This document shows, in pieces, positions 51,835 to 59,904 of a stretch of 64,000 bases of DNA. The notes under the pieces were generated by a model. The model did no database searches, had not been told where the DNA came from, and saw nothing but the letters and a program-made list of their open reading frames with translations. Each line of letters begins with the position of its first letter. Position 1 is the first letter of the stretch. The position numbers and the translations under genes were made by a program. The DNA comes from CAYQQU01 sp964419545 (lineage in GTDB: Bacteria > Bacteroidota > Bacteroidia > Chitinophagales > Saprospiraceae): the NCBI GenBank assembly GCA_964419545.1, contig CAYQQU010000003.1:62001-126000 (forward strand). The letters are read 5' to 3'.

Positions 51835-52576
51835 TGGTTTCGAAGATTTATCCAATCCGGTTTTCGAAGAAACCCTTTCCAGTGGTTTCCCTTTCGAAAT
51901 GGTACTGGTAAGAGGCGGCTCCTTTCAGATGGGTAACGAAGACGAGGCGGCTTTTAGCAGTGAAAGGCCAATACACGAGGTGACCGTAAGCGACTTTGCC
52001 ATAGGGAAATACCTGGTTACCCAAGCGTTGTGGAAGGCGGTGATGGGCGAAGGTGGCAACCCCTCCTACTTTAAAGGCGATCGACGCCCCGTCGAATCAA
52101 TTTCCTGGCTCGAAGCGCAGAATTTTATTAAAAAGCTAAATCAGCAAACGGAAGGCGGTTACCGGTTGCCCACGGAGGCGGAATGGGAATATGCCGCCCG
52201 GGGCGGCCGGGAAAGCCAAAATTACAAGTACGCCGGCGGCAACAAGCTGAAGGAGGTAGGGTGGTTTAGAGATAATAGCCACGGCGAAACTAAAACCGTT
52301 GGATTGAAAGACCCAAATGAGCTTGGTTTGTACGACATGAGTGGTAATGTGTACGAATGGGTGGAAGACCAATGGCACGATAATTATGAGGGGGCGCCGT
52401 CAGACGGCTCGGCTTGGGTAGATCAGTCGAAGGGCGCTGATCGCGTTCTGCGCGGCGGCGGTTGGGACTTCAACCCGCGGTTTTGCCGCGTTTCGGACCG
52501 CTTCAACGGCGGTCCTGAGTTTCGCGACTTCGATGTCGGGTTTCGGTTGGTGTTGGTCCGTCAGTTCAGTCCGTGA
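51827..52576 (+). CDS. DGR target protein 2, formylglycine-generating-enzyme fold
   Basis: 249 residues, start ATG 51827 inside the end of the TIR gene, so the two are translationally coupled. FGE-sulfatase domain from VRGGSFQMG to VGFRLVLVRQ; residues 201-246 are encoded by VR2. The N-terminal half differs clearly from target 1, but the 261 bp before the variable repeat are identical except for two bases, so one copy was recently converted to the other. No signal peptide. It is the probable recognition partner of the LRR-Roc-COR-TIR protein. Confidence 0.93.
   Translation: MNSGFEDLSNPVFEETLSSGFPFEMVLVRGGSFQMGNEDEAAFSSERPIHEVTVSDFAIGKYLVTQALWKAVMGEGGNPSYFKGDRRPVESISWLEAQNFIKKLNQQTEGGYRLPTEAEWEYAARGGRESQNYKYAGGNKLKEVGWFRDNSHGETKTVGLKDPNELGLYDMSGNVYEWVEDQWHDNYEGAPSDGSAWVDQSKGADRVLRGGGWDFNPRFCRVSDRFNGGPEFRDFDVGFRLVLVRQFSP
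52427..52564 (+). repeat. DGR variable repeat VR2
   Basis: 138 bp aligned without gaps to the template. I count 20 differences, 19 at template adenines (including AAT to GAT and TTT, AAC to GAC, TTC and GGC, AGT to GGT, GTA to GTT) and one silent C-to-T. The last 30 bp are identical to the template. Confidence 0.94.
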
Positions 52577-52581
52577 GCCCA

Positions 52582-52611
52582 CCGGCTCGCCGACGCCGGC
52601 AGGCGGGCCGG
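52582..52611 (+). other. Hairpin 18 bp downstream of VR2
   Basis: CCGGC (52582-52586) and CGCC (52588-52591) pair with GGCG (52602-52605) and GCCGG (52607-52611). Position and shape match the hairpin after VR1 while the stem bases differ in a compensating way, which supports selection on structure. Confidence 0.6.
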
Positions 52612-52743
52612 GAAGAGGGCGCGGTGGAACCGGTCGGAGCAAGGCGCCAACGGGAGTAGGCGCCGGTGAAGGCCGGATGCGCCGCGCCCGGCGGGGGATC
52701 CCAATATCAAAATAATGGTTGAACAAAAAATTAAAAAGTTCCC

Positions 52744-52841
52744 CCGCTCGTCCCAGTCTCCCGACTGGGATGCCATATCCCGCGGTCTCTGACCGCACGG
52801 CTGTGAGCTGGGATGCCAGTCTGAAGACCGGGGCCGGCGTC
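52744..52841. repeat. 98-bp direct repeat, right copy bordering the DGR island
   Basis: Two mismatches to the left copy at 46094-46191 (C to T in the ctgYgag segment and C to G near the end). Lies in the gap 52577-53044, which otherwise contains only the VR2 hairpin and promoter DNA for the next gene. Confidence 0.85.
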
Positions 52842-53044
52842 GCAAAGATATATTTCAAACTCCCTGCCTTTAATTTACCATCGCTCCCAAAGAATCTTCA
52901 TTTCTTTTCCTAACTTTGTCTCCTCACTTCCAACACCTTGGGCGTCGCGGTCAGCGGCCCAGCGCATCAACAAGCGCAGCCAAGCCCATTCCCACCCCAG
53001 GACCAACCAATCCAGCATTTTCATAACCGACCAAAGTATCGACC

Positions 53045-56000
53045 ATGACGGCAAGAATCACCCTCATCGCTTTACTGTTCATCAACGCTGCCTCGTTCCT
53101 CGGCGGACAGGCCGTCAACGTGGAGCACTTCAAAGCACTCGCGCCCCGCAGCATCGGCCCGGCGGGCATGAGCGGGCGCATCACCAGTATCGACGTCGAC
53201 CTGAGCAATCCGGATATCATCTACGCCGGAGCGGCTTCCGGCGGCGTCTGGAAATCGGTCAGCGGCGGCATCGACTGGCAGCCGGTATTCGACGAACAGC
53301 CGGTGCAGGCCATCGGCGCAGTGGCGATCGACCAAAATACACCCGACGTCGTATGGGTGGGCACCGGCGAAGGCAACCCCCGCAACTCGCACAATACCGG
53401 CGAGGGCGTCTTCAAGTCGCTCGACGGCGGCGCGACCTGGACGTGCATGGGCCTGAAGGAAACCCGCAACATCCACCGCATCCTCATCCATCGCGATAAT
53501 CCCGACGTGGTCTACGTGGCGGCTTTCGGTACGATCTGGGGCCCCAACGAGGCGCGCGGCGTCTACCGCACCGTCGACGGCGGCAAGAACTGGGAAAAGG
53601 TGCTCTACGTCAACGAACAAACGGGCTGCGCCGACCTGGTGGTCGATCCTACCAATCCCAACAAGCTCATCGCCGCCATGTATGAGTACGGCCGCCGGCC
53701 GTGGACGTACAACTCGGGCGGCCCCGGCTCGGGCCTCTACGTTTCGCTGGACGGCGGCGAAACGTGGACGGAACGCACCGAAGAAGACGGACTGCCGAAA
53801 GGCGAGCTCGGCCGCATCGGACTGGCCATCGCCCCCTCCAAGCCTAATATCGTCTACGCGCTGATCGAAGCCGAAAAGAACGCCCTCTACAAGTCGACCG
53901 ACGGCGGCCGGAAATGGAAAAAGATCGCCGACAAAAATATCGGCAATCGGCCGTTCTACTACGCCGACATCTTCGTCGATCCGAAAAACGAAAACCGCCT
54001 CTACAACCTCTACTCGCTGGTGTCGCGCAGCGAAGACGGCGGCAAGACCTTCGAGACCATCCTGCCTTATTCCGAAGGGGTGCACCCCGACCACCACGCC
54101 ATGTGGATCCATCCCGACGACCCCGACTTTATGATCAACGGCAACGACGGCGGGCTCTACATCACGCGCGACGGCGGCGAGAACTGGCGCTTCGCGGAAA
54201 ACCTGCCGGTAGGCCAGTTCTACCACGTCAGCTACGATATGTCGATCCCCTACCGCGTGGGCGGCGGCATGCAGGATAACGGCTCGTGGGTCGGCCCCAG
54301 CCGCGTCTGGCAATCGGGCGGCATCCGCAATCACCACTGGCAGGAAGTGTACTTCGGCGACGGCTTCGACGTCAACTTCCAGCCCGATGATCCCGACCAG
54401 GTCTACGCCATGTCGCAGGGCGGCAACCTGGCCTACATCGACCTGCAGACGGGCAAATCGATGAGCATACAGCCGGTGCATCCCGAAGGCGAAGAGCTGC
54501 GCTTCAACTGGAACGCGGCCCTGGCCCAGGACCCCTTCGCACCCTGCGGCGTCTACTACGGCAGCCAGTACGTGCACTACTCGAACGACTGCGGCCAGAG
54601 CTGGGAGATCATCTCACCCGACCTGACTACCGACGATCCGGAAAAACAAAAACAGGACGAAAGCGGCGGCCTGACCATCGACGATACCCAGGCCGAAAAC
54701 CATACCACCATCCTCGCCGTCGCCCCCAGCCCGGTCGACCGCCAGGTGATCTGGGTGGGCGCCGACGACGGCAACCTGCAACTGACACGCGACGGCGGCC
54801 GGAACTGGACCAACCTCGCCGATCGCCTGCCGGGCGTCAAAGCGGGCAGCTGGTTCCCCTTCATCGAAGTGTCCCGGAAAGAGGCCGGCGAAGCCTTCGT
54901 CGTGGTCAACGACTATCGCCGCAACGACTACCGCCCGATGGTGTTCCACACCGACGACTACGGCGCTACCTTCCGCCGCATCGTCGACGAAAATCAGGTG
55001 CACGGCCACGCCCTCTCCATCGTACAGGATCCGGTGGAACCCAAGCTGCTGTGGTTGGGCGCCGACTACGGCCTCTACTTCAGCATCGACCGGGGCAAGA
55101 CCTGGAATAAATGGGACGAAGGCTTCCCTTCCGTCTCGACCAGCGACCTTAAGATTCACCCGCGCGAGCACGACCTGATCGTCGGCACCTTCGGCCGGTC
55201 GCTCTGGATTCTCGACGATATCCGGCCCATCCGCGAAGTGGCTCGCACCGGCGGGGAAATACTGGAGGAACCCTTCCGCGCCTTCCCGGCGCCCGACGCC
55301 TACCTGGCGGAATACAAGTCGGTGGCCGGCACGCGCTTCGCCGGCGACGGCATCTACCGCGGCGAAAACCAACGCAGCGGCGCCATGCTGACGCTTTGGG
55401 TAAAACCCGGTGAGCTGCCGGCGCCGGAAAAAGAAACGGAAGCTATGGAAATGGAAGAAGAAGAAGAAGAAGAGGAAACATCAGAAAAGCAGGAAGGAGA
55501 AGACAAAAAAGCCAGGCGCCCGAAGAAAGTGAACGTGCGGGTGATCGATGCCGCCGGCGACACCATCCGCACCTTTTCCGAAGAGGTAGACACCGGCATG
55601 GTGCGCCTCTACTGGAACCTGCGGCGCGACGGCGTGGCTTTCCCCTCCCGCCGCGAGCGCAAGCCCGATGCCGATCCGCCCACCGGCCCCGAAGTGCTGC
55701 CGGGCGACTACAAGCTGGTTTTTACCTACGGCGATTTCATAGATTCCACGGTGGTGACCGTGCAGCCCGATCCGCGCCTCGACCTCAGCCTGGCCGACCG
55801 GAAAGCGCAGGATGCAGCTTACGATAGTTTTGCCGCCCTGGTGGAAAAAGCAACGGCGGCCTTTAAACAGCTGCGCGAAGCCCGCAAAACGATCAAGCGG
55901 GTCGATACGGCCCTGGAACACGCACCCGACAGCACCAAAAAGGAGATCGCCAAACTCGGCAAGAGCCTGCAAGACAGCCTCGACCAACTGGAAAAACAGT

Positions 56001-56272
56001 ACATGGAGCCGGAAAACCAAAAAGGCATCCAGCGCAATTCGGAAGACCTCAATTCGACCCTGTACAGCACCTACTACCGCCTGCGCAGCAGCGAAGGCGA
56101 ACCCAACCAGGCTGCCCGCGTGATGATGGAGAAAACCCGGAAACAGACGACGGAGATCCTGGAAAAGGTCAATGCCTTTATGCAGCATGATTTTGCGGAA
56201 TACCGGAAGAAGGTGGAAGCCGTCCGGTTTTCTCTTTTCGAAGAAATGGAGCCGGTGGAACTGGGGAACTGA
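53045..56272 (+). CDS. Secreted BNR/sortilin-like beta-propeller protein
   Basis: 1075 residues with a signal peptide (about 1-21). Residues about 30-720 hold many Asp-box/BNR signatures (SVSGGIDW, SLDGGATW, TVDGGKNW, SLDGGETW, STDGGRKW, TRDGGENW), which mark sortilin/VPS10-like ten-bladed propellers. A Glu-rich linker (about 800-815) and a region of Arg/Lys-rich helices (about 910-1065) follow. Bacterial members are called glycosyl hydrolases or VPS10 proteins without proof of activity. The catalytic residues of sialidases are not seen. It is followed by an inverted repeat that fits a terminator. Confidence 0.85.
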   Translation: MTARITLIALLFINAASFLGGQAVNVEHFKALAPRSIGPAGMSGRITSIDVDLSNPDIIYAGAASGGVWKSVSGGIDWQPVFDEQPVQAIGAVAIDQNTPDVVWVGTGEGNPRNSHNTGEGVFKSLDGGATWTCMGLKETRNIHRILIHRDNPDVVYVAAFGTIWGPNEARGVYRTVDGGKNWEKVLYVNEQTGCADLVVDPTNPNKLIAAMYEYGRRPWTYNSGGPGSGLYVSLDGGETWTERTEEDGLPKGELGRIGLAIAPSKPNIVYALIEAEKNALYKSTDGGRKWKKIADKNIGNRPFYYADIFVDPKNENRLYNLYSLVSRSEDGGKTFETILPYSEGVHPDHHAMWIHPDDPDFMINGNDGGLYITRDGGENWRFAENLPVGQFYHVSYDMSIPYRVGGGMQDNGSWVGPSRVWQSGGIRNHHWQEVYFGDGFDVNFQPDDPDQVYAMSQGGNLAYIDLQTGKSMSIQPVHPEGEELRFNWNAALAQDPFAPCGVYYGSQYVHYSNDCGQSWEIISPDLTTDDPEKQKQDESGGLTIDDTQAENHTTILAVAPSPVDRQVIWVGADDGNLQLTRDGGRNWTNLADRLPGVKAGSWFPFIEVSRKEAGEAFVVVNDYRRNDYRPMVFHTDDYGATFRRIVDENQVHGHALSIVQDPVEPKLLWLGADYGLYFSIDRGKTWNKWDEGFPSVSTSDLKIHPREHDLIVGTFGRSLWILDDIRPIREVARTGGEILEEPFRAFPAPDAYLAEYKSVAGTRFAGDGIYRGENQRSGAMLTLWVKPGELPAPEKETEAMEMEEEEEEEETSEKQEGEDKKARRPKKVNVRVIDAAGDTIRTFSEEVDTGMVRLYWNLRRDGVAFPSRRERKPDADPPTGPEVLPGDYKLVFTYGDFIDSTVVTVQPDPRLDLSLADRKAQDAAYDSFAALVEKATAAFKQLREARKTIKRVDTALEHAPDSTKKEIAKLGKSLQDSLDQLEKQYMEPENQKGIQRNSEDLNSTLYSTYYRLRSSEGEPNQAARVMMEKTRKQTTEILEKVNAFMQHDFAEYRKKVEAVRFSLFEEMEPVELGN

Positions 56273-56295
56273 AGCCGTTTTACATAGACCCGGAA

Positions 56296-56345
56296 AATTA
56301 ACCCGGATTATTCTATTGCGAAACCACGAATGATCCGGGTTAATT
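56296..56345. terminator. Long hairpin between converging genes
   Basis: AATTAACCCGGATTATTC (56296-56313) pairs with GAATGATCCGGGTTAATT (56328-56345): 18 bp with one G-T pair and a 14-base loop, 24 bp after the stop of the BNR gene. There is no long T-tract. It may be bidirectional for the tricorn-like gene on the other strand, or a member of the AACCCGGATTA repeat family seen at 42586 and 63792. Confidence 0.5.
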
Positions 56346-56348
56346 CTC

Positions 56349-56512
56349 AGAGCTTGTTTGGAGGTAGTGCTTTTGAAGCGAAAAACTCAGATTTTGGGTT
56401 CTCCCGAAGGGATTTTTCCGGCTCATAGCAGCGCTACGGGTCGGAAAAATGCCACAGGGAGGTTCCAAGAGCTGGGTTTTGCAGCCAAAATGACTACCTC
56501 CAAACAAGCTCT
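56349..56512. repeat. 164-bp MITE-like element, copy 2 (inverted relative to copy 1)
   Basis: Same 20-bp terminal inverted repeats and length as 451-614, two base differences over 164. CTCA flanks both ends (56346-56349 and 56511-56514), parallel to CTAA at copy 1, which supports transposition with a short target duplication. It sits between the hairpin terminator and the end of the tricorn-like gene. Confidence 0.85.
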
Positions 56513-56530
56513 CAGGGAGTACTGGCGCCT

Positions 56531-59500
56531 CTATGGTTTCACCCGTTCCAGTTCTTTCAGCAGTTCCTTCACCGCCGCTTCCAGTTGCTGATCCTTGCCC
56601 TGGCTGACGGCGCCCGGCTCGTTGGGCACTTTGATGTCCGGTTCGAGCTGGTTGTTTTCCAGGTATTCGCCGTCGTTGGTGAGCATGCCGACCTGCGGGA
56701 TGCCGAAGATGAGGTCGCCGGTGTGCAGGCGCTCCCACCATACGGCGGTGCCGGTGCCGGGTACGGGCATACCCACCAGTTTGCCGATTCCCAGTTCCTG
56801 GTAGGTGAAGGGGAACATATGGGCGTCGGAGTAGTTGCTCTCGCTCATCACGACGATGGAAGGCTTGGCCCATTTGAACTGGGGCTCGGCGCCGAGGTTC
56901 TGGCCGCGCGGCATGAAAGTGATGTACTTTTTGCCGTCGAGGAAGGTGGCCAGGTCGTCGTGCAGCCAGCCGCCGCCGTTGAAGCGGGTGTCGACCACGA
57001 GGGCTTCCTTACCGGCGTTGCGGCCCAGCACTTCTTCGTAGACGGTGCGGTAGCTATTGTCGTTCATACTTCGCACGTGGACGTAGCCGACTTTGCCGTC
57101 GGAAGCTTCCTCCACGATGGCGCGGCAGTGCTCGACCCAGCGGCGGTAGCGCAGCCTACCTTCTTCTCCGAGGGTGATGGGCTTGACGGTCTCCTCCCAG
57201 CGCTCGTTCGTTGCGGGATCGTAGAGGGAAAGCAGTGTCGGCTTATCGGCTTTGCGGTTGAGCAGGCGGTAGGGGTTGACGCCGGCCGTCAGGGCTTCGC
57301 CGTCGATCTTTTCGATGACGACGCCGGCTTTGATCCTGGTTCCTTCCCTGACCACCGGGCTCTTGTCCATCACCTCGGCGATCTTCCAGCCGTCGCCCGT
57401 ATGACCCTCATCGTAGAACAGGCCGAGCGAGGCCGTCGCATCCGGGTTTTCCCGATCTTGCGGGCGGTAGCGAGCACCGGTATGGGAGGCGTTGAGTTCG
57501 CCGAGCATCTCGCTGAGCATCTCCGCGAAGTCGCGGTTGTTGTTGATGTGGGGCAAAAACGCGGCGTAGGCCTCTTTGTAGTAATCCCACTCCACCTCGT
57601 GCAGGTCGACTTTATAGAACTTTTTGACGACCTGCCGCCAGACGTGCTCCAGCAGGTACTCGCGCTCGGCGGCCTCGTTGACGACCATTTCGCCTTTGAC
57701 GCCCACGCTTTCTTTCTTGCCGTCGTCGGTTTTCACTTTGTGGATTTTGCCGTCGGCGAGGATGAAGAGGTGTTTGCCTTCTTTATCCGCCACCAGCTCG
57801 CCGACCTGCTTCGCCCCCAGCTTCACCAGTATCTTGGTGTCTTTAGTGCGCAGTTCGGTCTGCCACAGGTCGTAGCCTTTTTCGAACTTGGCCAGGTAGA
57901 ACAGCTTTTCCCCATCGTCGGAAACGTAGGCGTCGGCCAGCTGGGAAGAGTGGATCGTCAGGCGCACTTTGCGATCTTCAATGCCCTCCAGCTCGATCTC
58001 GACCGGCTCGATCTTGTCTTCGTCTTCCTCCGTTTCTTTTTTCTCCGCTTCTCCCTTTTTACTTTTTTCTTCTTCCTTTTGCTTTTCCTCCAGCAGGCTG
58101 TATTCTTCCTCGGTGAGCGTAAACTTGTCATAGGCGTCCTGAGTGAAGAACATGGCGTACACATCGGCTTCGGCGCCCCAGCTGGCGTGGTTTTTCATGC
58201 CGTCGCGGTCGGAGAACCACATCATCATTTGTCCTTTCATCATCCACTGGGGCCGGCCGTCTCTGTACCCGCTCTTGGTGAGGTTGATGATCTCGCCGGA
58301 GCCGTCGGCGCTTACCAGTCCGGCTTCGTCGATCCACTGGTTGGGCTGCAGGGTTTCCACCAGGAACCATTTGCCGTCGGGCGACCACTGGTAGTGCTGG
58401 TCGCCGTCGGAGTAGGAGTAATTTTTATCCTTAGCGACGATCTCGCGTACGGCTTTGGTTTCGAGGTTGACCACTTTGAGGGCGGTGCGTTCTTCCAGGT
58501 AGGCCACTTCTTTGCCGTCGGGCGAATAAGCGGGCTGGAATTCTTCACTCGGGGTCGCGATCACCGGTTCTTCGTCGATGAGGGTCGCGGTAAAAAAATA
58601 CGGTTCTTCATCGCGCTGAATGCTCGCCTGATAGACGTTCCAGCTGCCGTCGCGTTCTCCGGCGTACAGCAGGCGGCGGCCGTCGGGGCTGAAGCTCACC
58701 GAACGCTCCTGCTGCGGCGTAGTGGTGATGCGGCGGGTGGTGCCTTCTTTGACGGAAGCCACGAATACTTCGCCGCGGACCACGAAGGCGACCTCCTTGC
58801 CGTTGGGGGAGAGGGCCATCTCGGAAATATCGCCGTTTACCGACAGCGTCTTTTCGTCATTGTAGCGGTCGCCGGTGATGATCTTGATGTCCACTTTGCC
58901 GGGCGATTCGCCTTCGCGCATGGTATAGAGCTCGCCGGCGAAGCTGAAGCAAAGCAGGCCGTCGTCGCTGACGCTCAGGCTCCGCACCGGGTGTTTTTCG
59001 AAAGTGGTAAGCTGGGTGCGCGCTTCCGGGTTGTCGACCGGCATCCGGAAGATGTTGAAGTCGCCTTTCTCTTCGCTGAGGTAATACAGGGCGTTCTCGC
59101 CGGGCGCGAAAACCGGCTCGCGATCTTCACCGGCGAAATCGGTCAGCTGGCGGTACTCCGAAGTCTGGGTGTCGTAAACCCACAGGTCGCGCGTCACTGA
59201 GGAGGTATGGTGTTTGCGAAAAACGTCCTCATAGCCTTTGCGGTCGTGAAAAGCCAGCAGGCTCCCGTCGGCGTTGTAGCGGGCGCTTTCGGCGGGCGTG
59301 GTCAACACCTGGGCGGGCCGGCCGCCGGCTACGGGAACCTGATACAGTTCCGGAAGTACGCCGGAGGGAAACTGCTGGTTGGCGGCGGCGTCCAATCGGC
59401 TGGAAGTGAAGGTGATGTGCTGGTTATCCGGAGTAAAAGCCGACGGATAGTCATCGGCGGAATGGTAGGTCAGGCGTTGGGCGGAGCCGCCTTCCGCCGA

Positions 59501-59782
59501 CATAGTGAAGAGGTCGTAATTGCCGTAGCGATCGGAAGCAAAAGCGATCTGCTTGCCGTCATTCGACCACACGGGCATGAAGTCGTGCGCGTCATGCAGA
59601 GTCAGGGGAATGGCCAGACCGCCTGCACTCGGCGCCCGGTACAAATCGCCTTTATACGTGAAAAGTATGGTCTGCCCGTCCGGCGAAATAGCCGGATACC
59701 GCAGCCATAGGGGGCTATTCTGCCCGGTCAGCCAAAGCGGGCTGAGGAATACGGCCAGTAAGGTGAAAATGGTAAACCTCAT
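56531..59782 (-). CDS. Tricorn-like S41 family peptidase, secreted
   Basis: 1083 residues with a signal peptide (about 1-20, ending LTGQ). Residues about 25-500 are WD40/PD40-type propeller repeats (AISPDGQTILF, VWSNDGKQIAFAS, SFSPDGRRLLYAG). A Lys/Glu-rich linker (about 565-590) precedes a second region, a PDZ-like domain (about 790-850, GLFYDEGHTGDGWKIAEVMD) and the S41 protease domain with KVGYVHVRSMND, VVDTRFNGGGW and the nucleophile region MSESNYSDAHMFP (Ser in YSDA). This is the Tricorn/TRI layout, here exported. It should cut peptides in the periplasm. Confidence 0.88.
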   Translation of the reverse strand: MRFTIFTLLAVFLSPLWLTGQNSPLWLRYPAISPDGQTILFTYKGDLYRAPSAGGLAIPLTLHDAHDFMPVWSNDGKQIAFASDRYGNYDLFTMSAEGGSAQRLTYHSADDYPSAFTPDNQHITFTSSRLDAAANQQFPSGVLPELYQVPVAGGRPAQVLTTPAESARYNADGSLLAFHDRKGYEDVFRKHHTSSVTRDLWVYDTQTSEYRQLTDFAGEDREPVFAPGENALYYLSEEKGDFNIFRMPVDNPEARTQLTTFEKHPVRSLSVSDDGLLCFSFAGELYTMREGESPGKVDIKIITGDRYNDEKTLSVNGDISEMALSPNGKEVAFVVRGEVFVASVKEGTTRRITTTPQQERSVSFSPDGRRLLYAGERDGSWNVYQASIQRDEEPYFFTATLIDEEPVIATPSEEFQPAYSPDGKEVAYLEERTALKVVNLETKAVREIVAKDKNYSYSDGDQHYQWSPDGKWFLVETLQPNQWIDEAGLVSADGSGEIINLTKSGYRDGRPQWMMKGQMMMWFSDRDGMKNHASWGAEADVYAMFFTQDAYDKFTLTEEEYSLLEEKQKEEEKSKKGEAEKKETEEDEDKIEPVEIELEGIEDRKVRLTIHSSQLADAYVSDDGEKLFYLAKFEKGYDLWQTELRTKDTKILVKLGAKQVGELVADKEGKHLFILADGKIHKVKTDDGKKESVGVKGEMVVNEAAEREYLLEHVWRQVVKKFYKVDLHEVEWDYYKEAYAAFLPHINNNRDFAEMLSEMLGELNASHTGARYRPQDRENPDATASLGLFYDEGHTGDGWKIAEVMDKSPVVREGTRIKAGVVIEKIDGEALTAGVNPYRLLNRKADKPTLLSLYDPATNERWEETVKPITLGEEGRLRYRRWVEHCRAIVEEASDGKVGYVHVRSMNDNSYRTVYEEVLGRNAGKEALVVDTRFNGGGWLHDDLATFLDGKKYITFMPRGQNLGAEPQFKWAKPSIVVMSESNYSDAHMFPFTYQELGIGKLVGMPVPGTGTAVWWERLHTGDLIFGIPQVGMLTNDGEYLENNQLEPDIKVPNEPGAVSQGKDQQLEAAVKELLKELERVKP

Positions 59783-59904
59783 GGTGATTTCTTTTTAGGT
59801 TAGAAAGTAGGATTGACGAATATATAAAAAACTGGCTTGGCGGCCGGGGTCAGAAACTTACAGCCTGTGAAATGTGTTATTTTGCATTACACAATCAAAC
59901 CTTC

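Larger units (their letters stand above)
46258..52611 (+). mobile_element. Diversity-generating retroelement with two targets and a TIR effector gene
   Basis: Gene order: target 1 with VR1, HRDC accessory, reverse transcriptase, template repeat, LRR-Roc-COR-TIR, target 2 with VR2, all on the plus strand. The genes from 47125 to 51834 are visibly richer in A and T than the chromosome on both sides, and 98-bp direct repeats lie outside. The adenine-specific differences between template and variable repeats identify mutagenic retrohoming. Known DGRs diversify ligand-binding proteins by copying a mutated cDNA of the template into the target gene. Confidence 0.9.

Noticed and set aside
56585..59200. 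871-codon open frame on the plus strand opposite the tricorn-like gene
   Set aside because: Same kind of shadow; the translation is low-complexity Val/Phe/Asp/Gly-rich and the reverse strand has a signal peptide, propeller repeats and S41 motifs.
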